Below are positions 40,857 to 49,708 of a stretch of 64,000 nt of DNA, piece by piece. Position numbers and translations under genes: made by a program. The DNA is from Clostridium putrefaciens. Its GTDB lineage: Bacteria > Bacillota > Clostridia > Clostridiales > Clostridiaceae. Below the pieces are notes generated by a model. It was not told where the DNA came from and made no database searches. It saw nothing but the letters and a program-made list of their open reading frames with translations. The stretch is taken from positions 434,001-498,000 of the forward strand of contig NZ_UFWZ01000001.1 of NCBI RefSeq assembly GCF_900461105.1. Direction: 5' to 3'. How positions within the stretch are numbered: position 1 is the stretch's first letter; the number at the start of each line of letters is the position of its first letter.

Positions 40857-41906
40857 ATGAAGACTTATTTAGTAACTGGTGGAGCTGGATTTATAGGTTC
40901 AAACTTTATTCATTACATGTTAAATAAATATAATGATATCAAAATAATAAATTTAGATAAACTAACCTATGCAGGAAACTTAGAAAATTTAAAAGCTATT
41001 GAAAGTGATGAAAGGTACATATTTGTTCAAGGAGATATATGTGATAAGGAATCAGTTTCAGCATTGTTTCGAAAATATGATATTGATTACGTAACCCATT
41101 TTGCAGCAGAATCTCATGTGGATAGAAGCATAAAAGAGCCAGAGGTTTTTGTAAAGACAAATGTACTTGGAACAGTTAATCTGTTAAATTGTGCTAAAGG
41201 TTCATGGGAAACAGAAACAGGATTTAAAGAAGGTGTTAAATTCATTCATGTTTCTACAGATGAGGTTTATGGTTCATTAGGGGAAACTGGATTCTTCACA
41301 GAAACTACACCGCTTGATCCGCATAGCCCATATTCAGCAAGTAAAACTAGTTCAGATTTAATGGTTAAGGCTTATGCTGATACATATAAAATGCCAGTTA
41401 ATATTACAAGATGTTCTAATAACTATGGTCCATATCAATTCCCAGAAAAGTTAGTACCATTACTTATAAACAACTGTTTAAATCATAAGGATTTACCGGT
41501 TTATGGTGATGGAATGAATATAAGAGATTGGCTATACGTAGAAGATCACTGCAAGGCTATAGACATGGTTATTAATGATGGAAGACTTGGTGAGGTTTAC
41601 AATGTAGGTGGACATAATGAAAGAACTAATATTACCATAGTTAAAACTGTTATTGATTATATAAATGAAAATGTAGATAAAGAGGTTACAGAAAATCTAA
41701 TTAAATACGTTGAAGACAGAAAAGGCCATGATTTAAGATATGGAATAGATCCAGCTAAGATTAAAGAAGAACTTGGGTGGTATCCAGAAACAACTTTTGA
41801 AGTTGGAATAAAAAAGACAATTAAGTGGTATTTAGATAATGAATCTTGGATGAAAAATGTAACATCAGGTGATTATCAAAAATACTATGCTAAGATGTAT
41901 CAATAA
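40857..41906 (+). CDS. rfbB: dTDP-glucose 4,6-dehydratase
   Basis: A 349-residue extended short-chain dehydrogenase that converts dTDP-glucose to the 4-keto-6-deoxy sugar. It has T-G-G-A-G-F-I-G-S-N for NAD binding, the S-T-D-E-V-Y-G block with the catalytic Asp-Glu, and Y-S-A-S-K for the Tyr-Lys pair. N-I-T-R-C-S-N-N-Y-G-P-Y-Q is diagnostic. Third in the rhamnose operon, with GGGGGAAG before ATG. Confidence 0.95.
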   Translation: MKTYLVTGGAGFIGSNFIHYMLNKYNDIKIINLDKLTYAGNLENLKAIESDERYIFVQGDICDKESVSALFRKYDIDYVTHFAAESHVDRSIKEPEVFVKTNVLGTVNLLNCAKGSWETETGFKEGVKFIHVSTDEVYGSLGETGFFTETTPLDPHSPYSASKTSSDLMVKAYADTYKMPVNITRCSNNYGPYQFPEKLVPLLINNCLNHKDLPVYGDGMNIRDWLYVEDHCKAIDMVINDGRLGEVYNVGGHNERTNITIVKTVIDYINENVDKEVTENLIKYVEDRKGHDLRYGIDPAKIKEELGWYPETTFEVGIKKTIKWYLDNESWMKNVTSGDYQKYYAKMYQ

Positions 41907-41984
41907 ATAAAGTTTATAAACCTTTAGGGTAAGCTCTGAGGGTTTCCTTATAATAAGGCTTTAAATATGATAAGAGGTGTTAAG

Positions 41985-42830
41985 ATGAAACTATTAATAA
42001 CAGGAGCAGACGGTCAATTAGGTAGAGAACTAACAAAACAATATAATGAAATAAAAGATGTAGAATTAATACTTACAGGTATATCAGAGTTAGATATAAC
42101 AGATATGGAAGCTGTATATGAATTTGTAAATAATCATAAACCAGAAGTAATTATAAACTGTGCAGCACATACGGCTGTAGATAAATGTGAAATAGATGTG
42201 GATATGGCATATAAAATTAATACAATAGGCCCTAAGAACTTAGCCACAGCAGCTTATGCCATAGGTGCTGAAATAGTACAGGTATCCACTGATTATGTTT
42301 TTGATGGAGAAAGAGATATAGAACTTACAGAATTTGATGAAGTAAATCCTAAAACCGTATATGGAAAAACTAAGTTAGAAGGAGAGAGAGTTGTAAGTAA
42401 GCTTAATCCTAAACATTACATAGTTAGAACAGCATGGCTTTATGGTGATGGCAATAACTTCGTAAAAACTATGATTAAATTAAGTGAAACCAATAAAACT
42501 TTAAAAGTAGTAAATGATCAAAAAGGAACTCCAACTAGTACAGTAGATTTAGCCAGAGTTATAATCAGTTTAGTAAAAAACAAAAACTACGGCCTATTCC
42601 ATTGTACCTGCAAAGGAGAATGCACTTGGTATGATTTAACTAAAGAAATATTCAAAATAAAGGGTATAGATACAAAGGTTATTCCCTGCACAACAGATGA
42701 ATTTCCAAGACCAGCTAAAAGACCTGAGTATTCAGTACTTAGAAACTATATGCTAGAATTAACTACTGGGGATATAACTAGGACTTGGCAAGAAGCTTTA
42801 AAAGATTACTTAGAAAATAAAGAATCTTAA
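41985..42830 (+). CDS. rfbD: dTDP-4-dehydrorhamnose reductase
   Basis: A 281-residue short-chain reductase giving dTDP-L-rhamnose. Signatures are T-G-A-D-G-Q-L-G, A-A-H-T-A-V-D-K-C-E, S-T-D-Y-V-F-D-G and Y-G-K-T-K-L-E-G-E. The start at 41985 (MKLLITG) is preferred over an ATG at 41967, because AGAGGTG is then correctly spaced and the Rossmann strand begins at once. It completes the rhamnose set. Confidence 0.95.
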   Translation: MKLLITGADGQLGRELTKQYNEIKDVELILTGISELDITDMEAVYEFVNNHKPEVIINCAAHTAVDKCEIDVDMAYKINTIGPKNLATAAYAIGAEIVQVSTDYVFDGERDIELTEFDEVNPKTVYGKTKLEGERVVSKLNPKHYIVRTAWLYGDGNNFVKTMIKLSETNKTLKVVNDQKGTPTSTVDLARVIISLVKNKNYGLFHCTCKGECTWYDLTKEIFKIKGIDTKVIPCTTDEFPRPAKRPEYSVLRNYMLELTTGDITRTWQEALKDYLENKES

Positions 42831-42847
42831 TAAACCTTTAATATTAT

Positions 42848-42957
42848 TCTACCTTAGAATATATTTCATATTGTAAGGTTAATAATACAAAGGGGATATG
42901 ATGTTATTCTGATATAATTCAAGTTTTCAACAAGTATAATAGATAAAGTTAATAAAG
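42848..42957 (+). promoter_or_regulatory. Conserved leader module upstream of galU
   Basis: Second copy of the module at 39161-39270: inverted repeat arms at 42852-42862 and 42868-42878, then GATGTTATTCTGATATAATT and AACAAGTATAATAGATAAAG. Here the second dyad is partly lost (ATTCAAGTTTTCAAC). Confidence 0.75.
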
Positions 42958-43018
42958 TAACAAAATATAATTAAGCAAAGTTAAGTTTCATAAAATAGTT
43001 AAAGAGAGGAAGATAATA

Positions 43019-43888
43019 ATGAAAGTACGTAAAGCAATAATACCTGCAGCAGGACTTGGAACTAGGTTCTTACCAGCTACAAAGGCTCAACCAAAGGAAA
43101 TGCTACCTATAGTAGATAAGCCAACGCTTCAATATATAATAGAAGAGGCTGTAGATTCAGGTATCGAAGAAATTTTAATTATTACAGGAAGAAACAAAAC
43201 CTCTATAGAAAATCACTTCGATAAGTCTGTAGAACTAGAGCTTGAACTTGAGAAAAAGGGTAAAAATGATCTATTAGAAGAGGTAAGAAAGATATCTGAT
43301 ATGGTGAATATTCATTATATTAGACAAAAGGAACCTAAGGGCTTAGGTCATGCTATACATTGCGCAAAAAGCTTTATTGGAAATGAACCTTTTGCAGTTC
43401 TTCTTGGCGATGACATAGTTTATAATGAAGATAAGCCTTGTTTAAAGCAAATGATTGAGGTTTATGATAAGTATGAAACAAGCATACTAGGGGTTCAGGA
43501 AGTAGATAAGAAGGATGTAAGTAAATATGGTATAGTAGATGGAAATCTTATAGAAGATAGAGTATATAATGTAAAGGATTTAGTGGAAAAGCCTGCGATA
43601 GAGTGTGCGCCATCAAATGTAGCGATCCTAGGAAGGTATATAATAAATCCATCAATATTTGGAATATTGGAACATACAAAGGCAGGAAAAGGCGGAGAAA
43701 TCCAGCTTACAGATGCCCTAAAAGAGCTTGCAAAAAAGGAAAATATGTATGGTTATAACTTTATAGGAAGACGATACGATGTAGGAGATAAACAAGGATT
43801 CTTAGAAGCTACTGTGGAGTATGCACTTAGAAGAGATGATCTAAAGGATGATTTTCTTAAATATTTAACTAATGTTATTAGTAAATAA
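43019..43888 (+). CDS. galU: UTP-glucose-1-phosphate uridylyltransferase
   Basis: A 289-residue enzyme of standard length forming UDP-glucose. Motifs are I-P-A-A-G-L-G-T-R-F-L-P-A-T-K-A-Q-P-K-E-M-L-P-I-V-D-K-P, F-A-V-L-L-G-D-D-I-V, L-V-E-K-P and the C-terminal R-R-Y-D-V-G-D-K-Q-G-F. GAGAGGAAG precedes the ATG. It is separated from rfbD by the repeated leader module and followed by a strong terminator, so it forms its own transcription unit. UDP-glucose feeds surface polysaccharide and the galE product at the right edge. Confidence 0.95.
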   Translation: MKVRKAIIPAAGLGTRFLPATKAQPKEMLPIVDKPTLQYIIEEAVDSGIEEILIITGRNKTSIENHFDKSVELELELEKKGKNDLLEEVRKISDMVNIHYIRQKEPKGLGHAIHCAKSFIGNEPFAVLLGDDIVYNEDKPCLKQMIEVYDKYETSILGVQEVDKKDVSKYGIVDGNLIEDRVYNVKDLVEKPAIECAPSNVAILGRYIINPSIFGILEHTKAGKGGEIQLTDALKELAKKENMYGYNFIGRRYDVGDKQGFLEATVEYALRRDDLKDDFLKYLTNVISK

Positions 43889-43926
43889 AAAGGTCTTAGG
43901 TTAACATATTTCATAATAAAGATATA

Positions 43927-43968
43927 AAGATGAGTAGTGCACATTGGGTGTACTATTCATCTTTTTTA
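43927..43968 (+). terminator. Intrinsic terminator after galU
   Basis: A long stem AAGATGAGTAGTGCAC / TGTACTATTCATCTT with a short loop and TTTTTT. Similar GAGTAG-type hairpins recur at 45598-45636 and 60339-60370. Confidence 0.85.
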
Positions 43969-44070
43969 GGTTTGAGTTTATAGGATTGAAATCAAAAACT
44001 AGTACCACTGTTATGTACATTTACGAATAAGTTATGGAATAAACGGGGGGTAAAGGGAATTGTAACTTAA

Positions 44071-44309
44071 TGGACTTTGACTTTTAAAGATGATATAATT
44101 ACATGAGAAATCGGCTTCCTAATGAAGACAATCATACGTTAAGAGATACATGCGAGAAATATTGTTATGAATATATTAATTAATATATTCATAATGCTGA
44201 TCTCTTTGGTTGGCTTATGAAGTTCTGCCATTGAATTTACAAAATTATAAAATGGGAGTTAAGCAATTTTATAAGGAACAAATAATACGATATAAGCGAG
44301 GTATACTAA
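44071..44309 (+). promoter_or_regulatory. Promoter and long structured leader of the glycosyltransferase gene
   Basis: -35 TGGACT (44071-44076), 17-bp spacer and TATAAT (44094-44099), a box repeated upstream of capD. About 200 nt of untranslated leader follow, containing a perfect 30-bp palindrome centred between 44179 and 44180 (44165-44194). An outer AGAGAT / ATCTCT pair encloses it. No known riboswitch fold was recognised. Confidence 0.6.
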
Positions 44310-45416
44310 ATGAAGATATTATTTCTAGCAAATGCTGCGAGTGTTCATACAGTAAGATGGGTAAATGCTTTGGCTGATAAAAACCATGAAGTCCATCTGG
44401 TATATAAGTATGATGATGAACCAACAGAGAATATTATTTCAGAAAACGTTTTATTACATCGTTTAAAAAGCGCAGGGACAAAAGGTTATTTTATTAATGC
44501 TCATGAATTGAAACAATTATTTAGAACAATAAAACCTGATATAGTTAATGCACATTATGCCAGCGGATATGGGACATTGGCTAGATTAGCAAAATTAAAA
44601 CCTTTAGTTTTATCTGTATGGGGAAGTGATGTCTATGATTTCCCATATCAAAGTAGAATCAAAATGAGATTAGTGGTTAGTAATATTCTATACGCTGATA
44701 AAATTGCATCTACAAGTCATAGCATGGCAGAACAAGTGAAAAGGTTGAAACGGTTAGAAAATTGCAGAATAAATGTAACTCCATTTGGAGTAGATCTAAA
44801 CAAGTTTAGTCCAAGGGAAACTATAAAAAGTAATAGTGATATATGTATTGGAAATATAAAATCTCTCGCACCAAAGTATGGAATAGATGATTTGATTAAA
44901 TCAATTAGAATACTAATAGATAATTTGATAAATAAGAAATTGAAAGATATTTCAGAAAAGATTAAAGTGAATATTTACGGAGACGGGGATCAAAAGAATG
45001 AGTTGATTGATTTAATTAAAGACTTAAATCTAGAGAGTGTCGTTTATTTAAAAGGTGTAATTCCTAATAATAAGGTTCCAAAAGCACTAGCAGAATTAGA
45101 TATATTTTGTGTTTCAAGTGTGCTTGATAGTGAAAGTTTTGGTGTGGCTGCAGTTGAAGCCATGTCCATGGAACTTCCAGTTGTAGCCACGAATGTCTCA
45201 GGGTTTAAGGAAGTTGTAGACGATAATGTTACAGGGATTATTGTTGAAAGAAAGAATCCCTTAGCATTAGCAAATGCCTTAGAAAGGTTAGTTCTTGATG
45301 AAGAATTAAGAATAAAAATGGGGACACAGGGTAGAAATCGAGTTATGGAACTTTATGACTGGGATAAGAATGTTGATACAATGGTATCAGTGTATGAAAA
45401 GTGTTTACTTAAGTAG
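44310..45416 (+). CDS. Glycosyltransferase family 4 (GT-B)
   Basis: A 368-residue cytosolic or membrane-peripheral glycosyltransferase, likely adding a sugar to a lipid-linked oligosaccharide. The C-terminal donor domain has D-I-F-C-V-S-S-V-L-D-S-E-S-F-G-V-A-A-V-E-A-M-S with the E-x7-E motif typical of GT4, then P-V-V-A-T-N-V-S-G. The N-terminal acceptor domain shows L-S-V-W-G-S-D-V-Y-D. Monocistronic: a promoter with leader upstream and hairpins downstream. The sugar donor is unknown. Confidence 0.85.
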   Translation: MKILFLANAASVHTVRWVNALADKNHEVHLVYKYDDEPTENIISENVLLHRLKSAGTKGYFINAHELKQLFRTIKPDIVNAHYASGYGTLARLAKLKPLVLSVWGSDVYDFPYQSRIKMRLVVSNILYADKIASTSHSMAEQVKRLKRLENCRINVTPFGVDLNKFSPRETIKSNSDICIGNIKSLAPKYGIDDLIKSIRILIDNLINKKLKDISEKIKVNIYGDGDQKNELIDLIKDLNLESVVYLKGVIPNNKVPKALAELDIFCVSSVLDSESFGVAAVEAMSMELPVVATNVSGFKEVVDDNVTGIIVERKNPLALANALERLVLDEELRIKMGTQGRNRVMELYDWDKNVDTMVSVYEKCLLK

Positions 45417-45597
45417 GCAAAACTAATTATATAAGAACTTCAGATTAAAATATTATGTAGATGTATGAAAAACCATAGTAAAGTTTGAGTGCGAATATGA
45501 GTGGGCGGTTACTTTGTTCTACTTATTTTTATGTTTGATATTATTGATAAATAAAAGCATTTAATTTTAAGCATTTGTAAAACAATAAAAATATAAG

Positions 45598-45636
45598 AAT
45601 GAGTAGGACACTTGCCTTGTTCTACTCATCTTTATA
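45598..45636 (+). terminator. Intrinsic terminator upstream of capD
   Basis: AATGAGTAGGACA / TGTTCTACTCATCTT stem with short loop and TTT. A weaker hairpin of the same type (GAGTGGGCGG...TTCTACTTATTTTT) precedes it at ~45498-45530. The rest of the 438-bp gap holds the capD promoter. Confidence 0.75.
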
Positions 45637-45739
45637 TTTTATAGTATCATGTGGCTATAAAGAATTGTTACTTATAAGATGCTCAGTGAAGGGTAGGCTG
45701 TAGACTAAAATTAGGTTCTAAAATTCAATTGTCACATAA

Positions 45740-45768
45740 TGGACTTTAACTTTTAAAAATGATATAAT
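45740..45768 (+). promoter_or_regulatory. capD promoter, same box as the 44.3-kb glycosyltransferase
   Basis: TGGACT (45740-45745), 17-bp spacer and TATAAT (45763-45768). The ~45-bp segment around it closely resembles 44060-44104 (AATTGT, TAATGGACTT and CTTTTAAA shared). Confidence 0.65.
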
Positions 45769-45854
45769 TATACAGAAAACAGGTAAAAAGAGTGTTTTTA
45801 ACTGAAAATTAAACTTTAAAAATCAGTGGATACATACATAGTGGGGGAGAAGTA

Positions 45855-47786
45855 ATGCGAAGTTTTAAAAAGGTTGCTTTAGTTATAATAGATATATTTT
45901 CTATAAACGTAGCTTATATAATAGCCTTTAGTTTAATTTATTATGACATTCCAAGACTTTATTTTGACTCATTTAAAAGGGATGCAATAATAATTTCTTT
46001 AATTTATATAGTTATATTTTATATAATGAAACTATATGAAAGCTTATGGAATTATGCTAGCATAGATGAGCTTATGCTTGTGGTTGGAGCTAATATTTTA
46101 TCAGGAGTGGTATCCACATTATTCGGATATACGTTAGGCAGTTATATTCCAATAAATGTTCATATTATAGCAGTAGTCATGTCTACAGTTCTTACCTTAG
46201 GATTTAGGCTTTCCTTTAGAATATATAGAAGAGGGCTTTTGTATGTTTATGTACGACATAACAGAAATGTGAATAGGGTAATGGTTGTAGGAGCAGGAGC
46301 TTGTGGTAATATGATAATAAAGGAAATGCTCACAATAAAAGAAAAGAGTTATAATCCTGTAGTAATAATAGATGATAGCTCATATAAGAAGGGTAAAAGC
46401 ACCTGTGGTGTAAAAGTTATGGGTAATAGACATGATATAGAAAGAATTTCAAAAGAACAAAGAATTGATACCATACTAATTGCAATACCTTCTCTTAATC
46501 AGAAAAGCAAGGCTGAAATCATTAACATTTGTAAAAAGACTGGATGTAAGCTTCAAATAATACCAGGACTTTATGAATTACTTAATGGACAAGCCAAATT
46601 AAATACCATGAGAAATGTAAGTGTTCAAGACTTACTTGGTAGAGATCAAATAAAGCTTGATGATAAAGGGATATCAGAATACATACATAATAAAGTTGTA
46701 ATGGTTACTGGCGGTGGAGGATCCATAGGATCAGAGCTTTGTAGGCAAATAGCTATTTTTAAACCAAAGGAACTTATAATATTTGATATCTACGAAAATA
46801 ACGCCTATGATATACAAAATGAATTAAAATACAACTTTCCTAGTTTAAACCTAAAAGTTTTAATAGGATCTATAAGAGACAAAAAAAGGCTGGATATAAT
46901 ATTCTCTAAGTACAAACCAGAGGTAGTGTTTAATGCTGCTGCACACAAGCACGTACCTTTAATGGAGGTAAGCCCAGGAGAAGCCATAAAGAACAATGTT
47001 TTTGGAACGCTTAATCTTGCAGAAACTGCAGATAAGTATGGTGTAAAAAAGTTCGTTATGATATCTACAGACAAAGCTGTAAACCCTACCAACGTAATGG
47101 GTGCAACTAAAAGAATATGTGAAATGATAGTACAGGCTATGGATAAAGTAAGTAAAACAGAATTTGTAGCAGTAAGATTCGGAAACGTACTAGGTAGTAA
47201 TGGTTCCGTAATACCATTATTCAAAAATCAAATAGCAAAAGGTGGACCACTTACATTAACCCATAAAGAAATAACAAGATTTTTCATGTTAATACCAGAG
47301 GCAGCGCAGCTAGTAATTCAAGCAGGAGCATATGCAAAGGGTGGAGAAATCTTCGTATTAGATATGGGAAGTCCTATTAAGATATATGACTTGGCCACAG
47401 ACCTTATAAAACTATCAGGACTTGTGCCTAATGAAGATATAGAAATAAAAGTAACAGGCCTTAGACCCGGAGAAAAGCTATATGAAGAGCTACTAATGTC
47501 AGAAGAAGGCTTAGAAGAGACTCGTCATGATAAGATATTCATAGGAAGACCAACATACATAGATATAGAGGAGTTAAAAACTAATCTTAACTCATTAAAG
47601 TTTATATTAGATAATGATAATTCAGAAGAAATAAAAGATGGAATAAAACAAATGGTACCAACCTATAAGGAAGCTACTTTAAATGAGACAAAGCTAGGAC
47701 ATAAAGATAAGGAACATATGGAGGATATAAAGGCTTGTGGACATAAAAAGGTAATGGCAAAAGGTGAGGTTGCCAGTGGTATTTGA
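45855..47786 (+). CDS. Membrane-bound NDP-sugar 4,6-dehydratase (CapD/EpsC/PglF family)
   Basis: A 643-residue protein with four membrane helices in the first ~120 residues, a CoA-binding-like Rossmann domain (V-V-G-A-G-A-C-G-N-M-I), and a catalytic SDR domain beginning V-T-G-G-G-G-S-I-G-S-E-L. I-S-T-D-K-A-V-N-P-T-N-V-M-G-A-T-K-R shows the family's Met-x3-Lys in place of Tyr-x3-Lys. It converts UDP-GlcNAc to the 4-keto-6-deoxy sugar, the first step to bacillosamine-, QuiNAc- or FucNAc-type residues. It is followed by a DegT aminotransferase and a sugar-phosphate transferase, as in epsC-epsN-epsL. GGGGGAG site before ATG. Confidence 0.9.
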   Translation: MRSFKKVALVIIDIFSINVAYIIAFSLIYYDIPRLYFDSFKRDAIIISLIYIVIFYIMKLYESLWNYASIDELMLVVGANILSGVVSTLFGYTLGSYIPINVHIIAVVMSTVLTLGFRLSFRIYRRGLLYVYVRHNRNVNRVMVVGAGACGNMIIKEMLTIKEKSYNPVVIIDDSSYKKGKSTCGVKVMGNRHDIERISKEQRIDTILIAIPSLNQKSKAEIINICKKTGCKLQIIPGLYELLNGQAKLNTMRNVSVQDLLGRDQIKLDDKGISEYIHNKVVMVTGGGGSIGSELCRQIAIFKPKELIIFDIYENNAYDIQNELKYNFPSLNLKVLIGSIRDKKRLDIIFSKYKPEVVFNAAAHKHVPLMEVSPGEAIKNNVFGTLNLAETADKYGVKKFVMISTDKAVNPTNVMGATKRICEMIVQAMDKVSKTEFVAVRFGNVLGSNGSVIPLFKNQIAKGGPLTLTHKEITRFFMLIPEAAQLVIQAGAYAKGGEIFVLDMGSPIKIYDLATDLIKLSGLVPNEDIEIKVTGLRPGEKLYEELLMSEEGLEETRHDKIFIGRPTYIDIEELKTNLNSLKFILDNDNSEEIKDGIKQMVPTYKEATLNETKLGHKDKEHMEDIKACGHKKVMAKGEVASGI

Positions 47787-47813
47787 ATTATAAAGTAAAA
47801 AGGAGTTTAAATT

Positions 47814-49007
47814 ATGAAGATTTCGTTTTCGCCACCAGATATTACACAAGAAGAAATAGATGAGGTAGTAGATACGTTAAGGTCAGGATGGATAACAACT
47901 GGGCCTAAAACAAAGTTGTTTGAACAAAAGATAGCTAAATATACTAATTCATCTAAAGCAGTATGCTTTAATTCAGCCACATCAGCTATGGAACTTACAC
48001 TTAGGCTTTTAGGTATTGGAGAAGGAGATGAAGTAATTACTTCTGCATACACTTATACAGCTTCAGCAAGTGTTATACATCATGTGGGAGCAAAGATAGT
48101 GCTTGTTGATACAGCAAAAGATTCATTTGAAATGGATTATGAAAAGTTAGAACAAGCAATAACGGATAAAACCAAGGCAATTATACCTATTGATATTGCG
48201 GGAGTTATGTGTGATTATGATAAGATATTTGAAATAGTAAATAGGAAGCAAAATATTTTCAACCCATCAAATGAAATTCAAAAATCTATAGGGCGAGTAG
48301 TAATTTTGGCTGATGGGGCTCATTCTTTTGGTGCTACATATAAGGGTAGAAAAAGCGGAGAAGTCGCAGACTTTACCTGTTTCTCATTCCATGCAGTAAA
48401 GAATTTAACTACGGCAGAGGGCGGTGCAGCGACGTGGAGAGATATTCCTAACATTGATAATGAGGACATATACACAAAGTATATGTTGTTATCACTTCAT
48501 GGACAAACAAAGGACGCACTTTCTAAAACCGATCCGGGATCTTGGGAATATGATATAATTTATCCTGCATACAAGTGTAATATGACAGATATTATGGCAT
48601 CTTTAGGACTCGCACAGTTAAAAAGGTATGATGCGATATTAGAAAGAAGAAAACAAATTATAGATATGTATGATAAATATTTAGAAAATAGCATTGCTAA
48701 AAGTTTGAAACATTTTACTGATGAGTCTTCTTCAAGTGGACATTTATATTTAGTTAGATTAAATGATAAAGATGAAGATTATAGAAATATAATTATTAAG
48801 AAGATGGGTGAAAAGGGCATTGCAACAAATGTTCATTATAAACCTCTACCTATGCATACAGCGTATAAGAACCTAGGGTTTAATATAAAAGATTACCCTA
48901 ATGCATTTGATATGTATAGGAATGAAATTACATTACCTCTTCATACCTTACTTAGTGACGAGGAAGTTAAGTATATTACAGAATGCTTGAAAGAAGTTGT
49001 TAAATAA
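47814..49007 (+). CDS. DegT/DnrJ/EryC1 aminotransferase (EpsN/PglE-like)
   Basis: A 397-residue PLP enzyme, probably aminating the 4-keto sugar made by the preceding dehydratase with glutamate as donor. It begins I-S-F-S-P-P-D-I-T-Q-E-E-I-D-E-V, has S-A-T-S-A-M-E-L and S-A-Y-T-Y-T-A-S-A for PLP phosphate binding, D-G-A-H-S-F-G-A, and K196 in F-H-A-V-K-N-L-T-T-A-E-G-G. The terminal L-P-L-H-T is a family mark. AAGGAG site. It is 27 nt after capD. Confidence 0.9.
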   Translation: MKISFSPPDITQEEIDEVVDTLRSGWITTGPKTKLFEQKIAKYTNSSKAVCFNSATSAMELTLRLLGIGEGDEVITSAYTYTASASVIHHVGAKIVLVDTAKDSFEMDYEKLEQAITDKTKAIIPIDIAGVMCDYDKIFEIVNRKQNIFNPSNEIQKSIGRVVILADGAHSFGATYKGRKSGEVADFTCFSFHAVKNLTTAEGGAATWRDIPNIDNEDIYTKYMLLSLHGQTKDALSKTDPGSWEYDIIYPAYKCNMTDIMASLGLAQLKRYDAILERRKQIIDMYDKYLENSIAKSLKHFTDESSSSGHLYLVRLNDKDEDYRNIIIKKMGEKGIATNVHYKPLPMHTAYKNLGFNIKDYPNAFDMYRNEITLPLHTLLSDEEVKYITECLKEVVK

Positions 49008-49056
49008 TAGGTATGAGATTTAGAAGGGAAGATTATTAATATAGGGAGTGGATATC

Positions 49057-49698
49057 TTGTATATAAATATATTTAAACGATTATTTGATATTATCTTTGC
49101 AATAATACTTATGCCATTTTTTTTAATTGTTTATATGATAGTGGTAGTAGCCATTAAAGTTGAAGATAAAGGTCCGGTATTTTACCTTGGTGAGCGTCTT
49201 GGGAGATATGGTAAATCATTTAAAATGTATAAGTTTCGTTCAATGAAAGTCAATGCTCCGGATTGGCGACTAGAGGATGGATCTACATTTAATGGTGAAG
49301 AAGATCCTAGACAAACAAAAGTAGGTAAGATCTTAAGAAAGACAAGTATAGATGAAATTCCACAGATTTTAAACATTATCAAAGGAGATATGAGTTTTAT
49401 AGGGCCAAGACCTGATCCTACAGATTGGCTAGAACGATATTTAGAAGAGGACAAGGTGTTGCTTAATGTGTTACCTGGTGTAACAGGATATAATCAAGCA
49501 TATTTTAGAAATTCTTCAGATGGGCGTAAAAAAACTGATAATGATGTGTATTACGCTAAAAACATTTCTTTTATTATAGATTTAAAGATCCTTTTTGCAA
49601 CACTAGTATCAGTACTTTGTAGAAAGAATATATATACACCTAATTTAGATATAGAAAAGTCCAAGGCAAATAAAAAGATGTATAACTTGATTAAATAG
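49057..49698 (+). CDS. Initiating sugar-phosphate transferase (polyprenol phosphoglycosyltransferase, PglC/EpsL type)
   Basis: A ~213-residue monotopic phosphoglycosyltransferase that loads the first sugar phosphate on undecaprenyl phosphate. One N-terminal re-entrant helix (D-I-I-F-A-I-I-L-M-P-F-F) is followed by G-P-V-F-Y, K-M-Y-K-F-R-S-M, T-K-V-G-K-I-L-R-K-T-S-I-D-E-I-P-Q and G-D-M-S-F-I-G-P-R-P, the complete family core. TTG at 49057 is preferred over GTG 49048 because GGGAGTGG is then spaced 5 nt upstream. With the two preceding genes it probably defines a 4-amino-4,6-dideoxy sugar as first residue. Confidence 0.9.
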   Translation: MYINIFKRLFDIIFAIILMPFFLIVYMIVVVAIKVEDKGPVFYLGERLGRYGKSFKMYKFRSMKVNAPDWRLEDGSTFNGEEDPRQTKVGKILRKTSIDEIPQILNIIKGDMSFIGPRPDPTDWLERYLEEDKVLLNVLPGVTGYNQAYFRNSSDGRKKTDNDVYYAKNISFIIDLKILFATLVSVLCRKNIYTPNLDIEKSKANKKMYNLIK

Positions 49699-49708
49699 GA
49701 GATGAAAT

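Noticed and set aside
44100-44309. Riboswitch in the long glycosyltransferase leader
   Set aside because: No recognisable core of a known class (for example c-di-GMP or purine) could be found; only the palindrome and one outer helix are evident.
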